A stretch of DNA of 64,000 nt from contig NZ_JAIQDG010000046.1 of the NCBI RefSeq assembly GCF_020037125.1, positions 24,890 through 88,889 of the forward strand, in the 5' to 3' direction. The notes beneath the pieces are model-generated. The model ran no database searches. It was given only the letters and a program-made list of their open reading frames with translations, and was not told the DNA's origin. The translations under genes and the position numbers were made by a program. The DNA is from Myxococcus sp. RHSTA-1-4 (GTDB lineage: Bacteria > Myxococcota > Myxococcia > Myxococcales > Myxococcaceae). Shown here one piece after another: positions 9,597-19,211 of the stretch (its first letter is position 1; every line of letters begins with the position of its first letter).

Positions 9597-9750
9597 CGTC
9601 GGCTATCGCCATCGGCCGGCTGGCGCGTGGCACCCATCCAGGGCCCGCCAGCCTACACCCCGGCGGGCGCGGCCGCCTGCTCCACGACGTCACGGACACG
9701 GGGGGACTCCACCAACGTGGCGGTGGAGTCCGGCTGCCCCGCGCCGTCCG

Positions 9751-12345
9751 CTACCGCTGCCCGCACGGAGTGATGGCGCGCACCAGCCCGTTGCCGGAGT
9801 CCGCCACGTAGAGGCGGCCATCCGGCCCCACCGCCAGGCCGGCCGGGAGGACGAGGTCCGCGTCCTCCCCCGGCCCATCCCGGTGCCCGTGGCGCCCACT
9901 GCCGGCCATCGTCGTCACCCACTTCGGGTGGCCGCTGTCATCGAAGAGGATGCGCCGCACGCGGTAGTTGCCCGGGTCCGACACGGCCAGCGAGCCGTCC
10001 TTCAGCACCGCCAGGCCCAGGTACGGCAGGAACAGCGCCGCTTCTGGCCTGCCGTCCTGGAAGCCCGGAATGTGGGTGCCGGCCACCACGGAGGTGACGC
10101 CGTCCCGGATGCGCAGCACGCGCGTCATGCCCGTCTCCACCACGAACAGGGTGCCCCCGTCCGCGGACACCGCCACCGCGGACGGCCGGTACATCCAGTC
10201 CCCTTGAAGCGTCGTCACCGGGTTGCCCGGCGCCACCAGGTCGATGCGGCGAATCACCCCGTTGTTCATGTCCGCCACCAGCAGCGCGGTGCCGTCCGGC
10301 GTGAGCGTCAGGCCCGCGGGCTGGTTGAAGGCCGCGTCCCTCGCCAGCCCGTCCCGCATGCCCGGCGCCGTGCCGGCGAACACCTCCGCCGTCCCGTCCC
10401 CGGAGATGCGGCGGATGACGTGCGCGTCCGTGTCCGCCACGTAGACGTTGCCCGCGGCGTCCGCGGCGATGCCCATGGGCCCATTGAGCCGCGTTAGCAC
10501 CGTCCGCACGGCGCCGCCCGGCGACACCTTCTTCACCGCGTTGGCCTGCGCGTCCGCCACGGCCCACCCGCCGTCCGGCAGCACCGCCACCGCCACCGGC
10601 GCGCCGAGCGCGTCCGCCGCCACCGTGGCCCCCGCGCGAGGCCGCTGCCCGGGCCGCCCCGCCACCGTCCGGACGTCGGGAGAGAACGGCCCCTGCGCGT
10701 GCGCCACGCCCTTGCGCTGGAACTCCACCAGCCCCTCCGGCACCGGCCGGCCCAGCGCCTTGTAGAGGATGTTGGCCACGATGCGCGCGGCGCGAGGGTC
10801 CGCCATGTCCTCGGAGGCCAGCGTGCGCACGAAGTCGACGCCGCCCGCGGAGAAGACATACGCGCTCCCCTGCTTGCGCAGCACCATGTGCCCGAAGCCG
10901 AAGGCCCCTTGCAGGGACAGGCCCGGAGACTCCGCCAGCACGTCCACGCCCGGCGGCGTGCGGCCGTTGTCGACGAGCTGGTCCAGCTCGTACCCGTTGG
11001 CCCTCCACAGCGTGTCACCGGACTTCAGCCCCGTGCCCGCCAGCGCCCAGTGAGCGGGGTGGGTGATGACCATGGGGAAGCCGAACTGATGCCAGCGGCT
11101 GGAGAACTGAACGCCGAAGAGCGCGTTCTCCGGCCGGCCCACCGGGCCCTCGCGGAACTTCACCGTCCGCCGCGAGTCCTTGTGCGGATCATTCGCGTGG
11201 CCCTTGTAGCAGGTGACGATGCGGCGCGGCCGCCCGTCCGCCGCCGGGTCCATCCTCACGTGCCAGTAGGCGTTGTTCGCGCCCAGGTTGAGGAGCGAGC
11301 GCCCTTCCGCCACCGCCCGGTCCGCGTGGTCCCGGTTGCGCGTGGACCAGTACTCGTCGTGCCCGGAGACGAAGAGCGCCTTCGCCCCGGCCACGAAGTC
11401 GTAGCTCGCGTCGAAGTCCTCGTCGGTGAAGTAGCCCACATCCAGGCCCTGCGCCTCCACCCATTGCACGAGGCTCAGGTCATCCTCCAGCAGGTGCCCG
11501 GTGCCCTGCCCTCGGTGGTACGGCCGGTCGTACGACGACTGGAAGGCGCGGCCGACGCCGTGCGGCTTCATCACCCCGTCCTTGTCGTCGTAGAGGCTGG
11601 TGCCGCCCCAGGTGTTGTAGGCGGCCCACGTCGCGGTGGGTATCAGCACCGCCACCTCCGCGCGCGGGTTGGCGTCGCGCACGAAGAAGGGCACGTAGCG
11701 CTGGTAGCGGTCCTCGCGCACCAGCTTCACCACGTACACGCCGCGCACCCAGTCGTCCTCGACGGGAATCTCCACGACGGGCGCCCAGGCACAGGCCACC
11801 ACGCCGGTGGCCGGATCCGCCGGGCAGGCCGCCTGCTTCACGCCCTTCACCGGGCCGCCGCGCGCCACCTCGCGGCCTCCCGCGCCGCCGTAGTACCCCA
11901 GCCGGTACACGAACCAGCGGAAGGTCTTCGCCTCGGAGACGGACACGGCCAGGCGCAGCGTGCCGCCCTGCTTCACCGTGGCCTCGAGCGCGTAGCCCTC
12001 CACCTCACGGTTGTTGGCGACCCGGTCGCCCACGTCCCGGTTGATGCGCCACGCCGTCGTCCCCGGGCGCTGGTTCTCCCTGCGCACCGCGTCCGCGTCC
12101 CGCGCCGGCTGCCCGGGCCCGGCGTCCGGCTCCCCCGGGCCGGTGCCCGGCCCACCCTCTCCGCCATCCGTTCCCCCGTCCACGATGCCGGGGTGGAACC
12201 CGCCGTCATGTCCGTCGTTCAGGGGCGGCGTGTCGTGCCGGTCCCCCATGTCCGGGCGCTCGGGCGACGACTCCTCACAGCCGCCCCATGCGAACAGGAG
12301 GGCCAGCCCACACGCCACCATCCCCCACCGGCTTCCCCGTGCCAT
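9751..12345 (-). CDS. Lipoprotein with dimethylformamidase-beta-like domain and NHL propeller
   Basis: The 864-residue protein starts with a lipoprotein signal (FAWGGC, Cys23) and a Gly/Pro/Asp-rich linker. The middle resembles the large subunit of N,N-dimethylformamidase: ATWAAYNTWGG, LFVSGHDEYWS and LLNLGANNAYWHVRM. The C-terminal third is a repeated propeller of NHL type, with units such as GIAADAAGNVYVADTDAHVIR and LAVGPDGRLYVADSGNG. The dimethylformamidase-like domain occurs in many proteins of unknown activity, so amidase function is not claimed. The start at 12345 is set by the signal peptide. The gene lies 129 bases downstream of aspartate kinase on the same strand. Confidence 0.8.
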   Translation of the reverse strand: MARGSRWGMVACGLALLFAWGGCEESSPERPDMGDRHDTPPLNDGHDGGFHPGIVDGGTDGGEGGPGTGPGEPDAGPGQPARDADAVRRENQRPGTTAWRINRDVGDRVANNREVEGYALEATVKQGGTLRLAVSVSEAKTFRWFVYRLGYYGGAGGREVARGGPVKGVKQAACPADPATGVVACAWAPVVEIPVEDDWVRGVYVVKLVREDRYQRYVPFFVRDANPRAEVAVLIPTATWAAYNTWGGTSLYDDKDGVMKPHGVGRAFQSSYDRPYHRGQGTGHLLEDDLSLVQWVEAQGLDVGYFTDEDFDASYDFVAGAKALFVSGHDEYWSTRNRDHADRAVAEGRSLLNLGANNAYWHVRMDPAADGRPRRIVTCYKGHANDPHKDSRRTVKFREGPVGRPENALFGVQFSSRWHQFGFPMVITHPAHWALAGTGLKSGDTLWRANGYELDQLVDNGRTPPGVDVLAESPGLSLQGAFGFGHMVLRKQGSAYVFSAGGVDFVRTLASEDMADPRAARIVANILYKALGRPVPEGLVEFQRKGVAHAQGPFSPDVRTVAGRPGQRPRAGATVAADALGAPVAVAVLPDGGWAVADAQANAVKKVSPGGAVRTVLTRLNGPMGIAADAAGNVYVADTDAHVIRRISGDGTAEVFAGTAPGMRDGLARDAAFNQPAGLTLTPDGTALLVADMNNGVIRRIDLVAPGNPVTTLQGDWMYRPSAVAVSADGGTLFVVETGMTRVLRIRDGVTSVVAGTHIPGFQDGRPEAALFLPYLGLAVLKDGSLAVSDPGNYRVRRILFDDSGHPKWVTTMAGSGRHGHRDGPGEDADLVLPAGLAVGPDGRLYVADSGNGLVRAITPCGQR

Positions 12346-12474
12346 CCCACCCTCCACGCCACGGTATTCAGGCGCGGAGGGTAGGCACGAACCCCGGTGA
12401 GGGAAGCGCCGTGCCAACCCGGGCGGGCGCGGTTCAACACTCCACCCCGGCGAGTCTCCAGCGTGGGAAGCCGC

Positions 12475-13668
12475 CTACCCCCCGAGCAACTCCCGGTGCA
12501 CCCTCGCGGTCAGCGGCTTGAGGTGGGCCTTGTCCACCAGCAGCGTGAGCTGCAGCGGCGAGGTGTGGACGGCGTGCACCCGCGCCCCCAGTTCCTCCGC
12601 CGCCGCCAGCGCGCGCCGCAGCGGCGCCCAGTCCGCGTTCAGCCCCACGCCCACGCAGGTGACGGTGCCCAGGTCCTCCCGCCACGTCACCGTGTCGCCG
12701 AAGCGCGTGGCCAGGTCCCTGCGCAGCGCCTCCGGCCCGTGGATGTCCGCCAGCGGCACGGCGATGGCGGTGTGCTTCGCGCCACCCGCCGGCCCGTCGA
12801 AGCCCAGCGTCCGGCCTCGCACCCCGCGCGCATCCAGGAACTCCAGCAGCTCCGCCAACCGCACCTGCTCGCCGGCGGACAGCACCGCCATCTCCGGCTC
12901 GGCCGTGACGCCCTTCACCCGGTGGTCCGCGGGGCCGGACAGCTCCTGCACCACCGTGCCGCTCCCCTGCCCGTGCGCCGTGCGGGCGAGGATGGCGATG
13001 CCCCGCGCCTTGGCCCACTCCACCGCCTGGGCGTTGAGCACCTTGGCGCCCGCGCTCGCCAGCTCCTGCATCTCGTCGTAGCTGAGCGACTCCAGCTTGC
13101 GCGCGTCCGGCACCACCCTCGGGTCCGCGCTGAAGACGCCGTCCACGTCGGAGTAGATTTCACAGGCCTCCGCGTCCAGCGCCGCCGCCAGCGCCACCGC
13201 CGTGGTGTCCGAGCCGCCGCGGCCCAGCGTGGTGACCTCCTTCTTGTAGGAGACTCCCTGGTAGCCCGCGACGATGACCACCTTCCCCCGGGCCAGCTCG
13301 TCGTGGATGCGGTAGGGCCGCACCTCCACGATGCGGGCCTGCGCGTGGGCGTCGTTGGTGATGATGCCGCTCTGACTGCCGGTGAAGCTGATGGCCGGCA
13401 CCCCCATCTCCTGGAGCGCCATGGACAGCAGGGCCATGGAGATGCGCTCCCCACACGTCAGCAGCATGTCCAGCTCGCGCCGGGGCGGGTCCGCCGACAC
13501 GCTCTTGGCCAGCGACAGCAGCTCGTCCGTGGTGTCGCCCATGGCGCTCACCACCACCACCACCTGGTAGCCCGCGTCGCGCTTGTCCTTCACGCGCCCG
13601 GCCACCCGGCGGATCTTCTCCACGTCGGCGACCGAGGAGCCGCCGTACTTCTGGACCACGATTGGCAT
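12475..13668 (-). CDS. lysC: Aspartate kinase
   Basis: The 397-residue protein phosphorylates aspartate, the first step towards lysine, diaminopimelate, threonine and methionine. The N-terminus has the nucleotide-binding VQKYGGSSVADVEKIRR pattern. LTCGERISMALLSMAL, FTGSQSGIITNDAH and GRGGSDTTAVALAAAL are the family signatures, and two ACT-type regulatory repeats follow after about residue 255. The start at 13668 (MPIVVQKYGG) fits the family; the longer frame adds 32 unrelated residues. It is a single-function enzyme without a fused homoserine dehydrogenase. No lysine riboswitch was seen upstream. Confidence 0.93.
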   Translation of the reverse strand: MPIVVQKYGGSSVADVEKIRRVAGRVKDKRDAGYQVVVVVSAMGDTTDELLSLAKSVSADPPRRELDMLLTCGERISMALLSMALQEMGVPAISFTGSQSGIITNDAHAQARIVEVRPYRIHDELARGKVVIVAGYQGVSYKKEVTTLGRGGSDTTAVALAAALDAEACEIYSDVDGVFSADPRVVPDARKLESLSYDEMQELASAGAKVLNAQAVEWAKARGIAILARTAHGQGSGTVVQELSGPADHRVKGVTAEPEMAVLSAGEQVRLAELLEFLDARGVRGRTLGFDGPAGGAKHTAIAVPLADIHGPEALRRDLATRFGDTVTWREDLGTVTCVGVGLNADWAPLRRALAAAEELGARVHAVHTSPLQLTLLVDKAHLKPLTARVHRELLGG

Positions 13669-13776
13669 GAACGCCCCACTACCCCTGTTCGGCGTGTCCG
13701 AAAAGCCGCACGGGGAGCCGTTCATGCAGGACTCCGGCCAACCTGGAAAGAGCCGCTTGCCCACCTGGGGGGCGCC

Positions 13777-13804
13777 TTGACAGCCCGAAGTCGGCTTCTA
13801 TATT
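13777..13804 (+). promoter_or_regulatory. Sigma-70 promoter of the Gld-like ABC operon
   Basis: TTGACA (13777-13782) and TATATT (13799-13804) are separated by 16 bases, close to consensus. The predicted start of transcription is near 13811, giving a leader of about 78 bases before the ABC ATPase gene. Confidence 0.65.
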
Positions 13805-13888
13805 CGCTCGCCTTTTCCGAGGCCGTCAGGCGATCACGCTCAGCGGCCAGCGGCCCTTGGTTGATCGCTTCTTCACGGGAGCCTTCCC

Positions 13889-14617
13889 ATGCCGATGATC
13901 GAGGTGCAGCACCTCACCAAGCGCTACCGGGACCGGGTGGCCGTGGAGGACCTCACCTTCAGTGTCGAAGAGGGTGAGATTCTCGGCTTCCTCGGGCCCA
14001 ACGGCGCGGGCAAGTCCACCACCATGAAGATCCTCACCGGGTTCCTGCCGCCGTCGTCGGGCACGGCCCGGGTGGGGGGCTTCGACGTCTTCGAGCAGCC
14101 GCTGGAGGTGAAGCGGCGCATCGGCTACCTCCCGGAGACACCCCCGCTCTACCCGGAGATGACGGTGCGGGGGTACCTCAAGTTCGTCGCCTCGCTGAAG
14201 GGGCTGCCGGGCCGCGGCCTCAAGGCCGAGGTGGAGCGGGTGGCCGGCCTCACCGGCGTGACGCACGTGTTGGACCGCGTCATCCAGAACCTCTCCAAGG
14301 GCTACAAGCAGCGCGTCGGCATCGCCCAGGCGCTGCTCGGCTCGCCTCCGGTGCTCATCCTCGACGAGCCCACGGAGGGACTGGACCCCACGCAGCGCGC
14401 CGAGGTCCGCGCCCTCATCAAGAGCCTGGCGGGCAAGCACACCGTCATCCTCTCCACGCACATCCTCCCGGAGGTGACGATGACGTGCGAGAAGGTGCTC
14501 ATCATCAACCAGGGGAAGATCGTCGCCTACGACGAGATCCGCAAGCTGGCCAGCCTGCACGGCCAGGCGGAGACCGTGTCGCTGGAAGAGATCTTCATCA
14601 AGCTGACCGCCGCCTGA
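13889..14617 (+). CDS. ABC transporter ATPase, GldA-like
   Basis: The 242-residue ATPase has Walker A GPNGAGKST (36-44), signature NLSKGYKQR (134-142), Walker B VLILDEPT (155-162) and the switch histidine in STHILPE (His191). It is of the ABC-2 exporter class found with GldF/GldG permeases. It is the first gene of a four-gene operon with a 19-base gap to the permease. In Flavobacterium the GldAFG transporter supports gliding, but homologues are widespread in non-gliding bacteria. The substrate here is unknown. Confidence 0.88.
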   Translation: MPMIEVQHLTKRYRDRVAVEDLTFSVEEGEILGFLGPNGAGKSTTMKILTGFLPPSSGTARVGGFDVFEQPLEVKRRIGYLPETPPLYPEMTVRGYLKFVASLKGLPGRGLKAEVERVAGLTGVTHVLDRVIQNLSKGYKQRVGIAQALLGSPPVLILDEPTEGLDPTQRAEVRALIKSLAGKHTVILSTHILPEVTMTCEKVLIINQGKIVAYDEIRKLASLHGQAETVSLEEIFIKLTAA

Positions 14618-14636
14618 GCGGCCCGAGGAACCGTCC

Positions 14637-15440
14637 ATGCGCACCGCCCTGGCGATTGCCCGCAAGGAGCTGTCCATCTACTTCACCACCCCGTGGGCCT
14701 ACGCGGTCTTCACGGCGATGGTGGCGCTGTCGTCCTTCTTCTTCGTGGACCTGCTGCAGAAGTTCAAGCAGGTGCAGGACATGGCCCGCCTCATGGGCTG
14801 GGAGCAGATGCCGCCGGACTTCGGCGTGTACCGCAACCTCACGGACGGGGTGGTGGTGCAGTTGTGGGGCACCATCCTCATCATCACCCTCTTCGTGGCG
14901 CCCTTCCTCTCCATGCGGCTGTTCGCGGAGGAGAAGCGCAACAAGACCTTCGAACTGCTGATGACGGCGCCGGTTCGGCCCATCGAAATCGTGCTGGGCA
15001 AGTACCTGGGAGGCCTGGGCGTCATCTCCGCCACGCTGGGGCTCACCATCGTCTTCCCGCTGCTGCTGGCCGCGTTCGGCCGCGCCGAGTCCGGCACCGC
15101 GCTGGAGTGGTCCACGGTGCTGCTGGGCTACGGCGGGCTGCTGGTGTGGGGCGCCACCTGCATGGCGGTGGGCCTGTTCATCTCCGCGCTGACGGAGAGC
15201 CAGATGCTGGCGGCGTTCCTCACCTTCTCCGTGCTGCTGCCGTGGATGCTGCTGACCGGCGTGGCGCAGTCGGTGGAGGAGCCCCTGCGCTCGGTGCTGT
15301 CGTACCTGTCCTTCGACTCGCAGCTGCAGAACATGCTCAAGGGCGTGATGGACGTGCAGTCGTTGGTGTTCTTCGCCTCGGTCATCGTCTTCTCTCTGCT
15401 GCTCACCCACCGCACGGTGGAAGCGCAGCGCTGGGCCTGA
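14637..15440 (+). CDS. ABC-2 permease, GldF-like
   Basis: The 267-residue membrane protein has six predicted helices, beginning at WAYAVFTAMVALSSFFFVDL and ending at FFASVIVFSLLL. The conserved cytoplasmic EEKRNKTFELLMTAPV segment after the second helix is typical of GldF/NosY-type permeases. It presumably pairs with the ATPase upstream and the GldG-like protein that starts six bases downstream. Confidence 0.86.
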   Translation: MRTALAIARKELSIYFTTPWAYAVFTAMVALSSFFFVDLLQKFKQVQDMARLMGWEQMPPDFGVYRNLTDGVVVQLWGTILIITLFVAPFLSMRLFAEEKRNKTFELLMTAPVRPIEIVLGKYLGGLGVISATLGLTIVFPLLLAAFGRAESGTALEWSTVLLGYGGLLVWGATCMAVGLFISALTESQMLAAFLTFSVLLPWMLLTGVAQSVEEPLRSVLSYLSFDSQLQNMLKGVMDVQSLVFFASVIVFSLLLTHRTVEAQRWA

Positions 15441-15446
15441 ACCGCC

Positions 15447-17018
15447 ATGAAAGCGACCAACCTCGGTAAGGTGCTGGGGGCCTTCGGGCTGCTGCTCCTG
15501 CTGTCGAGCCCCTTCACCCTGTTCGTCACCTCGGGCAGCCTCATGGCCGGCGCCGTGAAGGCGGGCGCCGGCCTGCTGCTGCTGGGCGCGTACTTCGCCA
15601 CCCACTTCAAGCAGTTCGGCCAGTTCGCGTCGCGCAAGTCGAGCTTCTTCTTCGCCACCACGGTGCTCACCGTGCTGGTGGTGCTGGGCGGCCTGGTGGC
15701 GGTGAACTACATCGCCTTCAAGAAGAACAAGCGCTGGGACCTGACGAAGGAGAAGATCTACACGCTGGCGCCGCAGACGACGTCCACGCTGGCCATGCTG
15801 CCGGACAAGGTGCGCGCCATCGGCTTCATCCCGCCCACGCACCCCTACTACGGGCTCCTGGAGGAGCTGTTCCAGCGCTACCACGCGGAGGCGCCGGAGA
15901 AGTTCGAGTACTCCTTCAAGGACCCGCGCCGCAGCCCGGACCTGGCCGCGAAGTACCAGCTCAAGGAGGGCCAGACGACGGTGGTGCTGGTGCGCGGCGA
16001 GGGCGCCAACGAGTCGCACACCACGCTCAACACCCTGTCCGAGCAGGAGCTGACCAACGCCCTCATCAAGCTCGGCGCGGTGGGGACGCAGAAGGTCTAC
16101 TTCGTCACCGGCCATGGCGAGTGGCCGCTGGAGAAGACCCAGGCGTCGCCCACGGACCCGGGGGCCAGCCTGTCCGAGCTGACGCAGCAGCTCCGGCAGG
16201 AGGGCTACGGCCCGGAGACGCTGAACCTCGTGGGGAAGACGGAGGTGCCGAAGGACGCGTCGCTGGTCATCATCGCGGGAGCGCGCGCGCCCTTCACGAA
16301 GCCGGAGGTGGAGGTGCTCCAGAAGTACCTGGCCGCGGGTGGGCGGATGCTCTACTTCGCGGACGCGGGGCTGGAGGACGGCCTGGACGCGCTGCTGGCC
16401 GAGTACGGCGTGCAGGTGGACGACGGCATCGCGGCGGACGCGCAGTTCAACAGCGGCAACCCCTACGTCATCCTGTCGCTCTTCTACAGCGAGCACGAGA
16501 TTGGCAAGCCGCTGCGGCAGCGCGGGCTGAACATCGAGTTCCCCACCCCGCGCAGCCTGACCACGCTGCGGGGCGGGCTGGCGCCGGGCGTGAAGGTGGA
16601 GCCGGTGGTGCTCACCTCGCAGTACGGCTGGGTGGAGACGAAGCCCGAGGAGAACGCCATGCCCTCGGACGGCGAGAAGACGGGCCAGCTCACGCTGGTG
16701 GTGGCCGCCACGCGCGACACGGCGGACGCGCGGGACAAGCGCTTCGACCAGGCGCGGCTGGTGGTGGTGGGTGACTCGGAAATCCTCCTGGACCCGAACT
16801 GGGGGCACGAGCCCAACCGGAACCTGGTGATGAACTCGCTGGGCTGGGCGTCCAACCAGGTGCGGAAAATCACCATCCGCCCGCCGGACCGCGAGGTGTC
16901 CACGCTGGAGCTGGACGAGGCCTCGATGGACGGCATCCGCTTCGTCTCCACGGACCTGCTGCCCCTGTCCCTGCTGGGCATGGGGCTGGCCATCTGGCTC
17001 TCGAGGCGCAACAAGTGA
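15447..17018 (+). CDS. GldG-like ABC auxiliary membrane protein
   Basis: The 523-residue protein has three N-terminal transmembrane helices (within about residues 8-93), a large extracytoplasmic domain and a C-terminal anchor (LLGMGLAIWLSRR). The soluble part contains KVYFVTGHGEWPL and ASLVIIAGARAPF, typical of the GldG / ABC-type uncharacterized transport family (intraflagellar-transport-52-like fold). It is translationally coupled to the next gene by a GTGA overlap. No catalytic function is known for the family. Confidence 0.83.
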   Translation: MKATNLGKVLGAFGLLLLLSSPFTLFVTSGSLMAGAVKAGAGLLLLGAYFATHFKQFGQFASRKSSFFFATTVLTVLVVLGGLVAVNYIAFKKNKRWDLTKEKIYTLAPQTTSTLAMLPDKVRAIGFIPPTHPYYGLLEELFQRYHAEAPEKFEYSFKDPRRSPDLAAKYQLKEGQTTVVLVRGEGANESHTTLNTLSEQELTNALIKLGAVGTQKVYFVTGHGEWPLEKTQASPTDPGASLSELTQQLRQEGYGPETLNLVGKTEVPKDASLVIIAGARAPFTKPEVEVLQKYLAAGGRMLYFADAGLEDGLDALLAEYGVQVDDGIAADAQFNSGNPYVILSLFYSEHEIGKPLRQRGLNIEFPTPRSLTTLRGGLAPGVKVEPVVLTSQYGWVETKPEENAMPSDGEKTGQLTLVVAATRDTADARDKRFDQARLVVVGDSEILLDPNWGHEPNRNLVMNSLGWASNQVRKITIRPPDREVSTLELDEASMDGIRFVSTDLLPLSLLGMGLAIWLSRRNK

Positions 17019-18556
17019 AGCAGACACAGAAGAACCTGGTGACGCTGCTCGCCCTCACCGCCGTCGCCGCGGGCCTGGGCCTCTACGCGTGGTTCGGCGT
17101 GAAGGAGCCCGAGGAGCGCGAGGCCGAGCGCAAGGAAGTGTCCGAGAAGCTGTTCGCCGCGCACGAGGCTGGCGAGCAGGGCACGGACGGTGGGGCTCCA
17201 CCCGCCCCCGTCTTCACGCGGCTGACGGTGAAGGCCCACGGCGGCACCACGGAGCTGACGCGCGAGAAGGACGGCACCTGGAAGGTCACCGCCCCGGTGT
17301 CCACCGGCGCGGAGCAGTCCGCGGTGGAGTCCATCACCAGCACCCTGGCGTCATCGAAGTTCACCGCCACCGTGGAGGAGTCGCCCACCGACGCGGACCT
17401 GGAGAAGTACGGCCTGAAGACGCCGGCCTTCACCGTGGTGGCCCAGGCCTACGTGCCGGACGCGAATGGCGGCGGCGCGGAGGACCCGGCGCGCCAGCGC
17501 ACGGTGACGCTGTACGGCGGCATCGAGAACCCCTTCGACGGCTCCGTGTACGTGCGCCGCGAGGGAGACCCGAAGGTGTATGCCGCGCCGGGCTCGGTGC
17601 GCTGGTCTCTGGACAAGGACGCCTTCGCGCTGCGCTCCAAGGACTTCCTCGGGCCGCTGGAGGAGCCCTCGCTGACGAGCATCGAGGTGCGGGCGAAGGC
17701 GAATGCGTACCTGCTGGTGCGGGACACGGGCGGCACCGGCTGGCGGCTGGAGAAGCCGGTGAAGGAGCGCGCGGACGCGGTGAAGGTGGCGGACCTGCTG
17801 TCGGCGCTGAAGGAGCAGCGGGCCATGTCCTTCCCGGAGGACTCGCCGGAGTCGCGGAAGAAGCTGGGCCTGGAGGCGCCGGTGGTGGACGCGCGCTTCA
17901 TCCCGGCCACGGGCGAGCCGGTGCGCGTGCGCCTGTCCCAGGTGACGGAGGACGGTGTCACGAAGGCGTACGCGCTGCGCGAGCAGGGCGCGAAGGCGCT
18001 GCTGGGCGAGGTGCCCGAGCACGCGCTGGCCGTGCTGGACGTGGGCGTGCCGGAGCTGAAGGACAAGCGGGTGCTGGCCTTCCGCCGCGAGGACGTGCGG
18101 CGCATGGTGTTCCACCCCGGCGGCGGCGCGGAGCCCATCACCGTGGTGGGTGTCTCCGGAGCGGACGGCGGCGCGGTGACGTGGGAGGTGGAGGCTCCGA
18201 AGCGAGGCAAGGCGCAGCACTTCAAGGTGGCGGCGCTGCTGGGCTCGCTGGAGGCCTTCAAGGCGTCAGGCTTCGCCGCGGCGGCGCCGAAGAGCTGGAC
18301 GAAGTACGGCCTCTCCGACGCGTCGAGGGGCGCGGCGCTGTACGGCGCGGACGGGAAGGAGCTGGCGCGGCTGTGGCTGGGCGACGAGGTGAAGGACAAA
18401 CCCGGCACGGTGTACGCGCGCGGCTCCAGTCCGGACGTGCTGGAGGTGTCCGCCACGTGGGGGGAGCTGCCCACGAAGCCCGAGGACGTGCTGGAGCTTC
18501 CGCCGGCTCCGGCGGCGGACGCGGGAAGCCCGGCCACCGCGGCGCCCACGCCCTGA
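17015..18556 (+). CDS. DUF4340-type protein of the Gld-like ABC operon
   Basis: The 513-residue protein has an N-terminal anchor (about residues 7-22) and a repetitive beta-rich extracytoplasmic region with repeated pieces of the form DGTWKVTAPV and LEKYGLKTP, the pattern of DUF4340 proteins. The GTG start overlaps the GldG stop by four bases. The end is Ala/Pro rich. Family members regularly end GldA-F-G operons, so it is probably an accessory part of the same transporter. The biochemical role is unknown. Confidence 0.78.
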   Translation: MKQTQKNLVTLLALTAVAAGLGLYAWFGVKEPEEREAERKEVSEKLFAAHEAGEQGTDGGAPPAPVFTRLTVKAHGGTTELTREKDGTWKVTAPVSTGAEQSAVESITSTLASSKFTATVEESPTDADLEKYGLKTPAFTVVAQAYVPDANGGGAEDPARQRTVTLYGGIENPFDGSVYVRREGDPKVYAAPGSVRWSLDKDAFALRSKDFLGPLEEPSLTSIEVRAKANAYLLVRDTGGTGWRLEKPVKERADAVKVADLLSALKEQRAMSFPEDSPESRKKLGLEAPVVDARFIPATGEPVRVRLSQVTEDGVTKAYALREQGAKALLGEVPEHALAVLDVGVPELKDKRVLAFRREDVRRMVFHPGGGAEPITVVGVSGADGGAVTWEVEAPKRGKAQHFKVAALLGSLEAFKASGFAAAAPKSWTKYGLSDASRGAALYGADGKELARLWLGDEVKDKPGTVYARGSSPDVLEVSATWGELPTKPEDVLELPPAPAADAGSPATAAPTP

Positions 18557-18600
18557 GCTTCCGGATGCCCACGGGGGTGTTCCCCGCCGCGGGCCCGGGC

Positions 18601-18993
18601 TCACATCCGCTCGGGCTCGATGATGCCCGCGAACGGCTCCCAGCTGTCTTCCATGGTGACGTAGTCGTCGGTGAGCTCCTCGCCCTCCGCGATGTCCCGG
18701 AGCGCGAGCGTGTACTGCCGCGTCGGGTCGTTGCCACAGTTCGGCTTGGGCGAGTGGTTCATGAAGCGCGCGTGGTCCCCACACAGCACCAGCGTGCCCC
18801 GGTCGCTGTAGGCGTAGCGGGACAGGAACGTCTTCATCATCTCCGGCATCCGCGACACCTCTTCCGGGGTGAAGCGCTGGTCCACTGGCGGGTCGAAACC
18901 CCAGACCACCGTGCCCTTCGAAATGGGCTGACCCGCGAACAAGCCGATGCCATGGATGCCGGACTGCGCGATGTACGTCTTCACACGCAACAT
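18601..18993 (-). CDS. SET-domain protein
   Basis: The 130-residue protein is little more than one SET domain: GIHGIGLFAG near the N-terminus, ARFMNHSPKPNC (the NHS S-adenosylmethionine and pseudoknot motif) and EGEELTDDY. SET proteins methylate lysine; bacterial substrates are mostly unknown. The start at 18993 gives a complete domain, whereas the longer frame adds 47 residues without similarity. It is monocistronic and convergent with the DUF4340 gene. Confidence 0.82.
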   Translation of the reverse strand: MLRVKTYIAQSGIHGIGLFAGQPISKGTVVWGFDPPVDQRFTPEEVSRMPEMMKTFLSRYAYSDRGTLVLCGDHARFMNHSPKPNCGNDPTRQYTLALRDIAEGEELTDDYVTMEDSWEPFAGIIEPERM

Positions 18994-19211
18994 AGGGAGT
19001 AGGTGTCCTCGGCCGTAGGGTCCCGAGACTCCGGCATCTTCCGACCCACGGGCTCCGTGCACGAGGTATTTACGCCGGGCCCGGGACGGAAGGCCATTTC
19101 CGCACACTCGACGAGGGGCCGGCGCCAGGGACACCTTGCCCGGACCGGCGACCGGCTCCCGCCAGCACCAGGCCCTCAGGTGGGGCTGGACTGGGAGAGG
19201 CGGCGCGGCGC

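Noticed and set aside
13669..13776. Lysine riboswitch before the aspartate kinase gene
   Set aside because: The region upstream of the start on the minus strand is short and shows no conserved riboswitch core or terminator hairpin.
14598..17027. An 809-residue open frame on the minus strand opposite the Gld-like operon
   Set aside because: It is antisense to three well-supported membrane-protein genes and has the His/Gln/Arg-rich composition of a shadow frame.
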